A stretch of DNA of 16,312 nucleotides from an uncultured Oscillospiraceae bacterium (GTDB lineage: Bacteria > Bacillota > Clostridia > Oscillospirales > Acutalibacteraceae), in contig UQDO01000044.1 in the NCBI GenBank assembly GCA_900539855.1, positions 1-16,312 on the forward strand, written 5' to 3'. Shown here in pieces: positions 6,336 through 14,692 of the stretch (positions are counted from its first letter, which is position 1; every line of letters begins with the position of its first letter). The position numbers and the translations under genes are program-made. The notes beneath the pieces are model-generated. The model did no database searches. It was not told where the DNA came from and saw only the letters and a program-made list of their open reading frames with translations.

Positions 6336-6905
6336 TCAGCAAAACTCTATTCCGTTTTCACTCATGGCCTTTATTTTTGCCAGAGACTCCACCCTATATC
6401 CGCGGCTTCTTACAATTTCTCCGCCGTTCTGATATGATTTTTCGATCACTATACCGCATCCGGCGACCTTTGCACCTGCCGATTCGACTATCTCTATAAG
6501 ACCTATAAGCGCATTGCCGGTGGCAAGGAAGTCGTCTATTATAAGCACATTGTCGTTTTCGTTTATGTACTGCTTTGACACAAGTATCGTGTTTTTTGTG
6601 CCGTGGGTATAAGACTCTACCTCGGCTGAATAACAGCTTGCCGAAATATTGCTGGAACGGCTCTTTTTCGCGAACACTACCGGCACGCCGAAATACTGCG
6701 CGGTCAGGCAGGCAATGCCTATACCCGACGCCTCAATGGTCAGTATCTTTGTGATATTACTGTCAGAAAAGAGCCTTTTGAACTCTTTGCCGAGCTCGCA
6801 CAGGAACATAACGTCTATCTGGTGGTTCAAAAAGCAGTCAACCTTTAAAATGTTGCCATCCAGTACCTTTCCTTCGCTTTTTATCTTTTCTTCAAGCAAT
6901 TTCAT
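6336..6905 (-). CDS. xpt: Xanthine phosphoribosyltransferase
   Basis: The enzyme converts xanthine and PRPP to XMP in purine salvage, in the cytoplasm. The 189 residues (194 in Bacillus subtilis Xpt) begin MKLLEEKIKSEGKVLDGNIL and show the PRPP-binding loop NVLIIDDFLATGNA (119-132), the NHQID segment (27-31) and the TIEASGIGIA base-recognition region (56-65), all typical of Xpt rather than Hpt or Apt. AAGGGGAT precedes the ATG. It lies 26 nt after carB-dapF and 15 nt before yugP on the same strand, so it should be co-transcribed from the carA promoter. The usual purine riboswitch in front of xpt has no room here. Confidence 0.92.
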   Translation of the reverse strand: MKLLEEKIKSEGKVLDGNILKVDCFLNHQIDVMFLCELGKEFKRLFSDSNITKILTIEASGIGIACLTAQYFGVPVVFAKKSRSSNISASCYSAEVESYTHGTKNTILVSKQYINENDNVLIIDDFLATGNALIGLIEIVESAGAKVAGCGIVIEKSYQNGGEIVRSRGYRVESLAKIKAMSENGIEFC

Positions 6906-6931
6906 TAAATATTATCCCCTTTTATCGTGTT

Positions 6932-9900
6932 TCAGTACTGCGTGACGCCCTCAAAAATGAGCTCGGCATTTCCGGTAAGGTAAACCTCACCGTCCGCACA
7001 GCAGACCTTCAGATCGCCGCCCGGCACCTTGACCGTTACGTCCTCGCCCTCTTTGCATATACCCTTTCTGACCGCAGCTGCAACGGCAGCCGAAGCACCG
7101 GTGCCGCAGGCAGGCGTTTCACCGTTTCCGCGCTCGTAAACACGCATTTTGAGAAGCCGGCTGTTTACCACCTTTACAAACTCCGTGTTTATTCTCTCCG
7201 GAAAGATCGGCGCGTTTTCAAAGAGCGGACCTATGCTTTCCATATCGATATCATCCACATTGTCGGAGAACACCACGCAATGCGGATTGCCGACCGAAAG
7301 GCAGGTCACACTGTATTCTTTTTTTCCGATACATATAGGATAATCTATCATGCTCTCAATGTCAACACTTGCCGGCAAAGATTTTGCTTTAAAATCAACC
7401 TTTCCCATGTTTACGGTCACAGCTCCGACAAGACCGTTGACCGTGTAAAGGTGCAGTTTTCTTATTCCGCTTGCCGTTTCTATGGTCAGATCGTTTCCCT
7501 TTACATAGCCTTTGTCATGCAGCAGCTTTCCGACGCAGCGGATGCAGTTTCCTGCCATCTTGCCTTCGGTGCCGTCGCTGTTGAATATACGCATTTTAGC
7601 ATCGGCGACAGACGAGCCTTCAATAAGCACAATGCCGTTTCCGCCTATTCCTTTGTGCCGGTCGCAAAGGCTTATGCAGAGTGATTCCGGGCAGGTTATC
7701 TTACCGTCAAAGTTTTCTATGAATATATAGTCGTCGCCCGTTCCCTGCATTTTCGTAAAACCGACCTTGGGGTGAGAACTGCGCATGTGATTTATGTCAA
7801 CCAATTCGGTGTTTTCTTCGGTAAACCTGCTCGCCACGACATCAGCCATAACGTTTGCGGTGTCAAGGGATGTGAAGCATGCTATCGCAAGCTGCCTTGC
7901 GCGGTGCTGAAGGCGTATGTAATCGTCAAGCGTTGAGTCGTAAAGTGCGCCTGTATAAACTATATAGCTTACCTTTCCGCTTTCAAGCAGCTTGAAAGCG
8001 TTGTCGCTCTCCTTCATGCTTTTTACGGTTTCAACATCTATTCCGAGCGGACGTATGGCATCGGCGGTATCGGGCGTTGCAAATATCTTCATGCCGAGAT
8101 CGCTGAGCTTTTTGGCAAAGGTAAGAAGATCGGCATAGTCATGCTCATCGACGCTTATAAACACGCCGACATCGCGCTTTACGGTCGGCAGCTTCACATT
8201 AAGTCCGGCAGAGGTAAGTCCTTTAAACAGCGCCTCGTTGAGCGTTCTGCCGACACCCAGCACCTCTCCGGTAGACTTCATTTCCGGTCCCAAGGTCGAG
8301 TTCACGCCGCTTAGCTTCTCAAACGAAAACACCGGCACCTTTACCGCATAATAAGGCGGCGTTTTATAAAGACCGGTCCCGAAGCCCAGAGACACGAGAT
8401 CCGACCCTGTCATGACCTTTGAGGCAAGCTCGACCATGGGCACACCGGTCACCTTGCTTATATAAGGGACTGTCCTCGACGCCCGCGGGTTGACCTCTAT
8501 GACATACAGCTCGTTTTTGAAAATAAGGTACTGAATGTTGACAAGACCTTTGGTGCCGAGGGCAAGCGCCAGTTTTTCGGACGACGTACAGACCGTGTTT
8601 ATCATTTTATCATCGAGCGAATACGGAGGGTATACGGCTATTGAATCGCCGCTGTGTATACCGGCACGTTCGACATGCTCCATAATGCCGGGAATGAGCA
8701 CATTTTTCCCGTCCGATATGACATCTACCTCAAGCTCCGTTCCCATCATGTATTTGTCCACAAGGACTGAATTATCGGGATTGCCCTTTAATATGATATC
8801 CATGTAGGTCTCGACTTCGCTGTCGTTATATACTATCTTCATGTTCTGACCGCCGATAACATAAGACGGGCGCAGCAGAACGGGATATGTCAGCTCATGT
8901 GCGGCTATGATTGCCTCTTTTGCGGTCTTAACGCCGTAACCGGACGGTCTTTTTATTGAAAGCCGACCCAACAGCTCGTCAAATCTCTTTCTGTCCTCGG
9001 CTATGTCGATTCCTTCCGCCGACGTGCCGAGTATCGCGATTGAGTTGTCATGAAGATATTCCGTGAGCTTTATAGCCGTCTGACCGCCGAAGGCAACAAC
9101 CACTCCCACCGGCTGCTCAGCCTTTATAACATTAATGACATCTTCCTCGCAAAGAGGCTCAAAATACAGCCTGTCAGCCGTGTCGTAGTCGGTAGAGACA
9201 GTTTCCGGATTGTTATTGATTATAACAACATCGTAGCCCTGCTCTCTCAAGGTCCATACGCAGTGCACCGATGAATAGTCGAATTCAATGCCCTGACCTA
9301 TCCTTATAGGTCCCGAGCCCAAAACAATAACGGTCGGCTTACCGCTCTTTTTGAAGGAACGCGATTCGCATTCGCTGTCATATGTCGAATAAAAATAAGG
9401 CGTCTCGGCGTCAAATTCGGCGCCGCAGGTATCGACCATTTTATATGACGCATGAAGCTTCGGCAGGTCGCCTATACCGGTAAGCTTTTTTATCGAAACG
9501 TCGGGATAACCAAGCTTTTTGGCTGTCAGATACTGCTCATCGGTGATCTGCTTTCCCTTTATCGATTTTTCAAAATCGGCGAGCTTTTTTAGCTTGCACA
9601 GGAAAAAGCGGTCGATTTTAGTGATATCGTGAATTTCTTCGACCGTCACGCCGCTTTTCAGCGCCTCAAACACGGTAAACAACCTTTGATCGTCACGTTT
9701 TTTAAGGCGTGACATAAGCGGATCTTTATCCTTAGAAGGCTTATTAAGATCATAAGCCTCTATCTCTGCGCCGCGCACCGCCTTCATCAGTGCCGCCTCA
9801 AACGACGGCGCTATAGCCATGACCTCGCCGGTAGCTTTCATCTGAGTGCCGAGCGTCCTGTCTGAATTATAGAATTTATCAAAGGGCCACTTCGGCAGCT

Positions 9901-10966
9901 TTACGACCACATAATCGAGCGCAGGTTCAAAGCAGGCGCAGGTCTTGCCGGTTATGTCGTTTTTGATCTCGTCAAGCGTAAATCCCAGCGCGATCATAGT
10001 GGTGACCTTTGCTATAGGATATCCTGTTGCCTTGCTTGCAAGCGCAGAGGAACGCGACACACGAGGATTTACCTCAATGACCGAATATTCAAAACTGTCC
10101 GGGTCAAGTGCAAACTGGCAGTTGCAGCCGCCGACTATTCCAAGCTCGGAAATTATATCGAGCGACGCCGACCGCAGCATCTGAAACTCCTTGTCCGACA
10201 GGGTCAGTGCCGGCGCAACGACCATGCTGTCGCCGGTGTGTATGCCTACCGGATCGAAATTTTCCATGCTGCAAACGGCAATGACGTTGCCGGCAGAGTC
10301 ACGCATGGTCTCAAACTCTATTTCCTTCCAGCCGAAAATATATTTTTCAACAAGTATCTGGCCAATAGGCGAAAGCTCAAGACCGGTCGCGGCTATGACC
10401 CGGAGCTCTTCTGCGTTATTTGCCACTCCGCCGCCCGAGCCGCCGAGGGTAAACGCCGGTCTTACTATGACCGGATAGCCTATGCTTTCGGCTATTTCAA
10501 GCGCTTTATAGGTGTCGTTTGCAATATCCGACGGTACGGTCGGCTGACCGAGCTTCTGCATGGTCTCCTTGAACAGCTCGCGGTCCTCCGCCCTGCTTAT
10601 CGCCTTGGCATCGGTACCGAGCAGACGCACGCCCGAAGCCTCAAAAAAGCCCTCTTTCGCAAGCTGCATGGCTATATTCAGTCCGGTCTGACCGCCGAGA
10701 CCGGCAAGCACGCTGTCGGGCTTTTCCTTCAAAATGATTCTCTTTACCGTTTCCGCAGTCAGCGGTTCGAGATATATCTCGTCCGCAAGTGCTTTATCGG
10801 TCATTATTGTGGCAGGATTGGAGTTTACAAGCACCACTTCTATGCCAAGTTTTTTGAGCACGCGGCAGCACTGCGCTCCGGCGTAGTCAAATTCAGCTGC
10901 CTGACCTATCACGATAGGTCCGGAGCCTATTACAAGCACCTTTTTTATACTTTTGTCAAGAGGCAT
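6932..10966 (-). CDS. carB: Carbamoyl-phosphate synthase large subunit fused to a diaminopimelate epimerase domain
   Basis: This is a single uninterrupted frame of 1344 residues. Residues 1 to about 1055 are a complete CarB: ATP-grasp 1 (GGSGGGVA 175-182, EVNPRVSRSS 298-307), an oligomerisation region (about 400-545), ATP-grasp 2 (RPSYVIGGQ 699-707, EVNPRASRTVP 824-834) and an MGS-like regulatory domain (about 932-1050). It makes carbamoyl phosphate with CarA for pyrimidines and arginine. After a linker of about ten residues, 1067-1344 form a whole DapF (normally about 275 aa), which interconverts LL- and meso-diaminopimelate. DapF N64, N157, N190, E208 and R209 match N1129, N1227, N1260, E1278 and R1279, and the second catalytic cysteine is C1287 (ACGTG). 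The first catalytic cysteine position is A1138 (MAGNCIRC), with C1141 nearby, and N11 is D1078. ATG 10966 follows carA by one base, with GGAGG inside the carA end. Confidence 0.93.
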   Translation of the reverse strand: MPLDKSIKKVLVIGSGPIVIGQAAEFDYAGAQCCRVLKKLGIEVVLVNSNPATIMTDKALADEIYLEPLTAETVKRIILKEKPDSVLAGLGGQTGLNIAMQLAKEGFFEASGVRLLGTDAKAISRAEDRELFKETMQKLGQPTVPSDIANDTYKALEIAESIGYPVIVRPAFTLGGSGGGVANNAEELRVIAATGLELSPIGQILVEKYIFGWKEIEFETMRDSAGNVIAVCSMENFDPVGIHTGDSMVVAPALTLSDKEFQMLRSASLDIISELGIVGGCNCQFALDPDSFEYSVIEVNPRVSRSSALASKATGYPIAKVTTMIALGFTLDEIKNDITGKTCACFEPALDYVVVKLPKWPFDKFYNSDRTLGTQMKATGEVMAIAPSFEAALMKAVRGAEIEAYDLNKPSKDKDPLMSRLKKRDDQRLFTVFEALKSGVTVEEIHDITKIDRFFLCKLKKLADFEKSIKGKQITDEQYLTAKKLGYPDVSIKKLTGIGDLPKLHASYKMVDTCGAEFDAETPYFYSTYDSECESRSFKKSGKPTVIVLGSGPIRIGQGIEFDYSSVHCVWTLREQGYDVVIINNNPETVSTDYDTADRLYFEPLCEEDVINVIKAEQPVGVVVAFGGQTAIKLTEYLHDNSIAILGTSAEGIDIAEDRKRFDELLGRLSIKRPSGYGVKTAKEAIIAAHELTYPVLLRPSYVIGGQNMKIVYNDSEVETYMDIILKGNPDNSVLVDKYMMGTELEVDVISDGKNVLIPGIMEHVERAGIHSGDSIAVYPPYSLDDKMINTVCTSSEKLALALGTKGLVNIQYLIFKNELYVIEVNPRASRTVPYISKVTGVPMVELASKVMTGSDLVSLGFGTGLYKTPPYYAVKVPVFSFEKLSGVNSTLGPEMKSTGEVLGVGRTLNEALFKGLTSAGLNVKLPTVKRDVGVFISVDEHDYADLLTFAKKLSDLGMKIFATPDTADAIRPLGIDVETVKSMKESDNAFKLLESGKVSYIVYTGALYDSTLDDYIRLQHRARQLAIACFTSLDTANVMADVVASRFTEENTELVDINHMRSSHPKVGFTKMQGTGDDYIFIENFDGKITCPESLCISLCDRHKGIGGNGIVLIEGSSVADAKMRIFNSDGTEGKMAGNCIRCVGKLLHDKGYVKGNDLTIETASGIRKLHLYTVNGLVGAVTVNMGKVDFKAKSLPASVDIESMIDYPICIGKKEYSVTCLSVGNPHCVVFSDNVDDIDMESIGPLFENAPIFPERINTEFVKVVNSRLLKMRVYERGNGETPACGTGASAAVAAAVRKGICKEGEDVTVKVPGGDLKVCCADGEVYLTGNAELIFEGVTQY

Positions 10967-10967
10967 T

Positions 10968-12026
10968 TTACCGTTCCTCCATTAATTTAATGAATTTATC
11001 GAACAAAAACGAAGTGTCTTTGGGTCCCGAGCAGGCCTCCGGATGGAACTGCACCGAAAGCGCATTCAAATCCTTGTAATCGACGCCCTCGCATGTGCCA
11101 TCGTTGGCGTTTACAAAGCTTAGTGAACCTTTGCCCTTTATGCTGTCGGCTATGACCGAGTAGCCGTGGTTCTGACTTGTTATATATGTACGGCTGTCGC
11201 CGACCTCTTTGACCGGCTGGTTTACGCCTCTGTGACCGTACCTCATTTTTTCGGTCTTACCGCCTGCGGCAAGCGCCATGAGCTGGTGTCCCAAGCATAT
11301 ACCGAACATCGGCACTGCACCCAGCAGCTTTTTTATTTCTTTTATACATCCCGTATTTTCGGCAGGGTCGCCCGGACCGTTCGAAAGCATTATACCGTTG
11401 GGCGAAAGCTTTAAGACCTCGTCGGCTGAAGTGTCTGACGGCACCCTTATTACGGTGCAGCCGCGCAAAAGCAGCTCACGGATCATATTTTCCTTTGCGC
11501 CGTAATCGTAAAGCACTACTTTGTATTTTTCATTATTTGCTTTATATACCGATGTCTCCTTGCATGTGACGCTTTTAACGGCATTTTTGACCGAATAATT
11601 ATTTACAGCCTCGGTACAAACGGGCAGACTGTCGGATATGACCGCATTCATGACCCCGTGCTCGCGTATTATCTTAGTGACCGCACGCGTATCAATACCG
11701 CAAAGTCCGATAATACCGTGCCGCTTCAGATATGTGTCAATATCACCGCCGCTTCTGAAATTGGACGGCATATCGCACCATTCCCTTACTATGTATCCCG
11801 AAACAGAGCATTTGCCCTCGGCGTCGTCCTCTATAAATCCGTAATTACCTATCAGCGGAAAGGTCTGCATAACTATCTGTCCGAAATAGCTCGGATCGGT
11901 AAGAGTCTCTATATATCCGCACATCCCCGTTGTGAAAACAAGCTCGCCGACCGTTGAGCCTTCGGCTCCGAATGAGTACCCTTCAAAAATATCTCCGTTT
12001 TGAAGAACAAGATACGCTTTTTTCAT
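10968..12026 (-). CDS. carA: Carbamoyl-phosphate synthase small (glutaminase) subunit
   Basis: The 352-residue protein hydrolyses glutamine and channels ammonia to CarB. The N-terminal CPSase small-chain domain (about 1-150) includes FTTGMCGYIETLTDPSYFGQ. The C-terminal class I glutamine amidotransferase domain (about 168-350) has the nucleophile C244 in FGICLGHQ and the H328/E330 pair in VQFHPEA, plus LSNGPGDP (214-221). Length is typical. ATG 12026 has AGAGGTG 8 nt upstream. It is the first gene of the operon; its stop is separated by a single base from the carB start, so translation is coupled. The leader is only about 40 nt, too short for a PyrR-type attenuator. Confidence 0.96.
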   Translation of the reverse strand: MKKAYLVLQNGDIFEGYSFGAEGSTVGELVFTTGMCGYIETLTDPSYFGQIVMQTFPLIGNYGFIEDDAEGKCSVSGYIVREWCDMPSNFRSGGDIDTYLKRHGIIGLCGIDTRAVTKIIREHGVMNAVISDSLPVCTEAVNNYSVKNAVKSVTCKETSVYKANNEKYKVVLYDYGAKENMIRELLLRGCTVIRVPSDTSADEVLKLSPNGIMLSNGPGDPAENTGCIKEIKKLLGAVPMFGICLGHQLMALAAGGKTEKMRYGHRGVNQPVKEVGDSRTYITSQNHGYSVIADSIKGKGSLSFVNANDGTCEGVDYKDLNALSVQFHPEACSGPKDTSFLFDKFIKLMEER

Positions 12027-12069
12027 CTGTCTTGCACCTCTTTGTATATTAATGCATTATATATGTATA

Positions 12070-12098
12070 ATTATTACTTATATTGCGGCATTTGTCAA
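12070..12098 (-). promoter_or_regulatory. Promoter of the carA-carB/dapF-xpt-yugP operon
   Basis: On the minus strand a consensus TTGACA (12093-12098) and AATAAT (12070-12075) are 17 nt apart. Transcription would begin near 12063, about 37 nt before the carA ATG. Confidence 0.7.
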
Positions 12099-12177
12099 GT
12101 AAATTGTTATAATTTTTTTATTGTTTACATATTATATTTTTCATGTGTCGGTAATTGTAAATTATCTGTTGCGGCAC

Positions 12178-12206
12178 TTGAAAACACTGTCGGCTTGTGT
12201 TAATAT
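12178..12206 (+). promoter_or_regulatory. Promoter of the FAD-dependent dehydrogenase gene
   Basis: TTGAAA (12178-12183) and TAATAT (12201-12206) are 17 nt apart on the plus strand. The predicted leader is about 80 nt and holds a small CGGTC/GACCG hairpin near 12217-12231. It is divergent from the car promoter. Confidence 0.65.
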
Positions 12207-12291
12207 ATATTCGTTGCGGTCATACAGACCGGACAAATACCACAAAGCCCTTTAAAATGGGTAATCATGTTCAGAATGGAGAACAGTGAAA

Positions 12292-13698
12292 ATGAAAGCA
12301 GATGTAGTTATTGTCGGTGCAGGTCCTGCCGGTATCTTCACGGCTATTGAGATGCTGAAGCTCGGCAGCCACAGGAAAATAGTCATTGTAGAAAAGGGAC
12401 AATCGGTCGAAAAGCGCCACTGTCCGAAATCGGTCACGAAGCACTGCATGAACTGCAAGCCGTTTTGTCATATAACAACAGGCTTTTCGGGAGCCGGTGC
12501 ATTTTCTGACGGAAAGCTGTCGCTCAGCTACGAGGTCGGCGGCGATCTGCCCACACTTATAGGCGAGGACACCGCTCAGGAGCTTATAGATTATGCCGAC
12601 CGTATATACCTCGAATTCGGCGCTGACGAGCATGTCGAGGGTCTCGGAAATACCGAGGAGGTCAAAAAGATACGCAAGCGCGCCATTCAGGCAGGTCTTA
12701 AGCTGGTTGACTGCCCTATCCGTCACATGGGCACCGAAAAGGCTCAGAATATATATCTTTCGATAGAAAAGCATCTTTTAAACAACGGTGTTGAAATACT
12801 TTTCGGCACCGAGTGCACCAATCTTAAATTTGAGGGCAACAAGTGCTGCGGCATTTACGCCTCTGACGGAAAAAAGGATTTTGAGATCGACGCCGAAAGC
12901 ACGATAGTTGCGACCGGACGCCGCGGTGCTGACTGGCTTGAGAAGCTGTGTGCCGAGCACAATATCGCCCATCAGCCCGGCACCGTTGACATCGGCGTGC
13001 GCGTCGAGGTCAGAAACGAGATAATGGAGACCGTAAACAAAGTCCTTTACGAGTCCAAGCTGATAGGATACCCGAAGCCGTTCAAAAATAAGGTGCGTAC
13101 CTTCTGTCAGAACCCCGGCGGCTTTGTAAGTCAGGAAAACTATGACAACAATCTCGCCGTTGTAAACGGACATTCCTACAAGGATTACAAATCCGAGAAT
13201 ACCAACCTTGCAATTCTTTGTTCGCATAACTTCAGCGTTCCCTTCAATCAGCCCATCGAATATGCACAGAAGGTCGGCGAGCTGACCAACATGCTCGGTG
13301 CGGGACATATACTTGTACAGCGCTACGGCGATATACTTGACGGAAAGCGCACGTGGCAGAAGGAACTGGCTCATGCGAACTTAAAGCCTACGCTGCCCGA
13401 TGCCGTTGCCGGCGATATAACAGCTGCTATGCCCTACCGTGCAATGATAAACATAATCAACTTTATACAGGCTATGGATCATGTTGTGCCGGGCTTTGCT
13501 TCGACCGAAACACTGCTGTATTCACCTGAGCTCAAGTTCTACAGCAACCGTGTGAAGATGGATGAATCGCTTTCGACCAGCGTTGAAGGGCTTTACTGTC
13601 TCGGCGATTCGAGCGGCTGGACAAGAGGCCTCATGATGGCTTCGGTCATGGGCGTTCTCATGGGCAGAAAGCTTGTAGAAAAAGAAAACGCGAAATAA
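12292..13698 (+). CDS. FAD-dependent dehydrogenase of the COG2509 family
   Basis: The 468-residue flavoprotein has a Rossmann dinucleotide motif at the start (GAGPAG, 9-14), the family block GFSGAGAFSDGKLSLS (64-79), IVATGRRGADWL in the middle, and a closing GLYCLGDSSGWTRGLMMASVMG that completes the FAD site. Four cysteines, C44, C52, C55 and C59, precede the SDGK block and look like a metal or iron-sulfur cluster ligand set. The family is widespread in anaerobes but its physiological reaction is not established to my knowledge. No signal or membrane segment is seen. I chose ATG 12292 because GGAG at 12278-12281 lies 10 nt upstream; the in-frame GTG at 12286 is only 4 nt from it. The gene stands alone, with its own promoter and a terminator near 13800. 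Confidence 0.88.
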   Translation: MKADVVIVGAGPAGIFTAIEMLKLGSHRKIVIVEKGQSVEKRHCPKSVTKHCMNCKPFCHITTGFSGAGAFSDGKLSLSYEVGGDLPTLIGEDTAQELIDYADRIYLEFGADEHVEGLGNTEEVKKIRKRAIQAGLKLVDCPIRHMGTEKAQNIYLSIEKHLLNNGVEILFGTECTNLKFEGNKCCGIYASDGKKDFEIDAESTIVATGRRGADWLEKLCAEHNIAHQPGTVDIGVRVEVRNEIMETVNKVLYESKLIGYPKPFKNKVRTFCQNPGGFVSQENYDNNLAVVNGHSYKDYKSENTNLAILCSHNFSVPFNQPIEYAQKVGELTNMLGAGHILVQRYGDILDGKRTWQKELAHANLKPTLPDAVAGDITAAMPYRAMINIINFIQAMDHVVPGFASTETLLYSPELKFYSNRVKMDESLSTSVEGLYCLGDSSGWTRGLMMASVMGVLMGRKLVEKENAK

Positions 13699-13796
13699 CC
13701 ACAAAGCCCCTGCGATTTTATTGAATTTTTAAACAGGCAGTAACCGATCTTTGTACTTGACCGGAACTGCTGACCGTTATAATCCACTAAGATTCA

Positions 13797-13824
13797 AAGC
13801 GACCGCGCATGCGTTCGCTTTTTT
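13797..13824 (+). terminator. Intrinsic terminator downstream of the dehydrogenase
   Basis: AAGCGA / TCGCTT plus an inner CGC/GCG pair set (one mismatch, GCAT loop) is followed by TTTT. It lies about 100 nt after the stop codon. Confidence 0.72.
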
Positions 13825-13907
13825 GATGCACTAAAATAAGTTTTGCTATATTCGTAAAACAGCCCCCAAACCTCCGGCATCCTGACATGCCGTTAATACT
13901 AAGCAAA

Positions 13908-13933
13908 AATCCCACCACAGTTGTGGTGGGATT
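13908..13933 (-). terminator. Intrinsic terminator of the GNAT-PHP unit
   Basis: An 11-pair stem AATCCCACCAC / GTGGTGGGATT with a 4-nt loop is followed on the minus strand by TTT after the closing ATT, giving a five-T run. It lies 53 nt past the PHP-gene stop. A second palindrome, CGGCAT-cctgac-ATGCCG at 13874-13891, lies just beyond it and has no T tract. Confidence 0.8.
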
Positions 13934-13986
13934 GTTTGAAGACTCAGTATTTATCAGGCACAACAAAATAAATTTTAATTTTGTTT

Positions 13987-14667
13987 TCAGTCTAAATCGA
14001 GTGTGAAAACCTCCAATTCGCGTTCTTTAACTCTTTTTACAAAGTCCGACTCACTTGTCACCGGCTCTTTTGAGCACATCCCTGCAAGCTTTCTTTTGCC
14101 TTTTCCGGAGTGATTATCCGATCCGGCGAATTCAATCAGACCATAATTATCGGCATACAGCTTTGCCATCTTATTTTCCGGTTCATTTCTGCTTGCATTA
14201 ATCACTTCAACACCGTGGACACACCTCGGATATAATCTGATGTGATCAATATATGGGGCTTCGCGGTAAGGGTGGGCTTGAACAACAAGTGCACCGTTTT
14301 TCATCATAAACAGAAGTTCTTTTGTCTTATCCATTTTCATAATCCCGGCATTGGCAAGGAACCATTCCTTGTCAAGACCGTAAATTAAAAAATCGGTGCC
14401 GCGGTATGAAATTTCGATACCGCAGAAAACTTTTATACCAAGCTTCTTTCCAACTTCCAAACCGTTTTCATAGTCTGAAAAGTAGAAATTGATTTTCTCC
14501 TCGTAAGACTTTGACGCATCAATATTGATATTTCCGTCAAGGAAGTGATTCGTGATAAACACGCCGTCATACCCGACCTCTTTGTAAAACCTCAGGCTTT
14601 CCTCCACTCCGGCACACGCACATTTGCTTACCGGTGAGGTGTGAAGATGCGTTTCATACCTATACAT
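13987..14667 (-). CDS. PHP-domain metal-dependent phosphoesterase
   Basis: The 226-residue protein carries the PHP metal motifs in order: ETHLHTS (5-11), ITNH (38-41), CGIEIS (82-87), VQAHPYR (129-135), GVEVINAS (152-159) and GSDNH (182-186). These residues bind two or three metal ions and hydrolyse phosphate esters. Relatives include histidinol-phosphate phosphatases, 3',5'-nucleotide phosphatases and the PHP domains of DNA polymerases. The short stand-alone size points to a cytoplasmic small-molecule phosphatase of unknown substrate. ATG 14667 has GGAGA 5 nt upstream. It follows the GNAT gene by 25 nt and probably shares its transcript, ending at the 13908-13933 terminator. Confidence 0.87.
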   Translation of the reverse strand: MYRYETHLHTSPVSKCACAGVEESLRFYKEVGYDGVFITNHFLDGNINIDASKSYEEKINFYFSDYENGLEVGKKLGIKVFCGIEISYRGTDFLIYGLDKEWFLANAGIMKMDKTKELLFMMKNGALVVQAHPYREAPYIDHIRLYPRCVHGVEVINASRNEPENKMAKLYADNYGLIEFAGSDNHSGKGKRKLAGMCSKEPVTSESDFVKRVKERELEVFTLDLD

Positions 14668-14692
14668 AATATCTCCTCAAACAATTTTATTG

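Noticed and set aside
10238..10990. 250-codon plus-strand open frame antisense to the start of carB
   Set aside because: It mirrors conserved CarB codons, shows no family motif and has no ribosome site; a shadow frame.
12027..12069. PyrR-type attenuator or other leader regulation of carA
   Set aside because: The predicted leader is only about 37 nt with no stable hairpin pair.
13755..13783. Promoter-like TTGACC and TATAAT upstream of the 13797 terminator, hinting at a small RNA
   Set aside because: The spacing is only 15 nt and the resulting transcript would be little more than the terminator hairpin.
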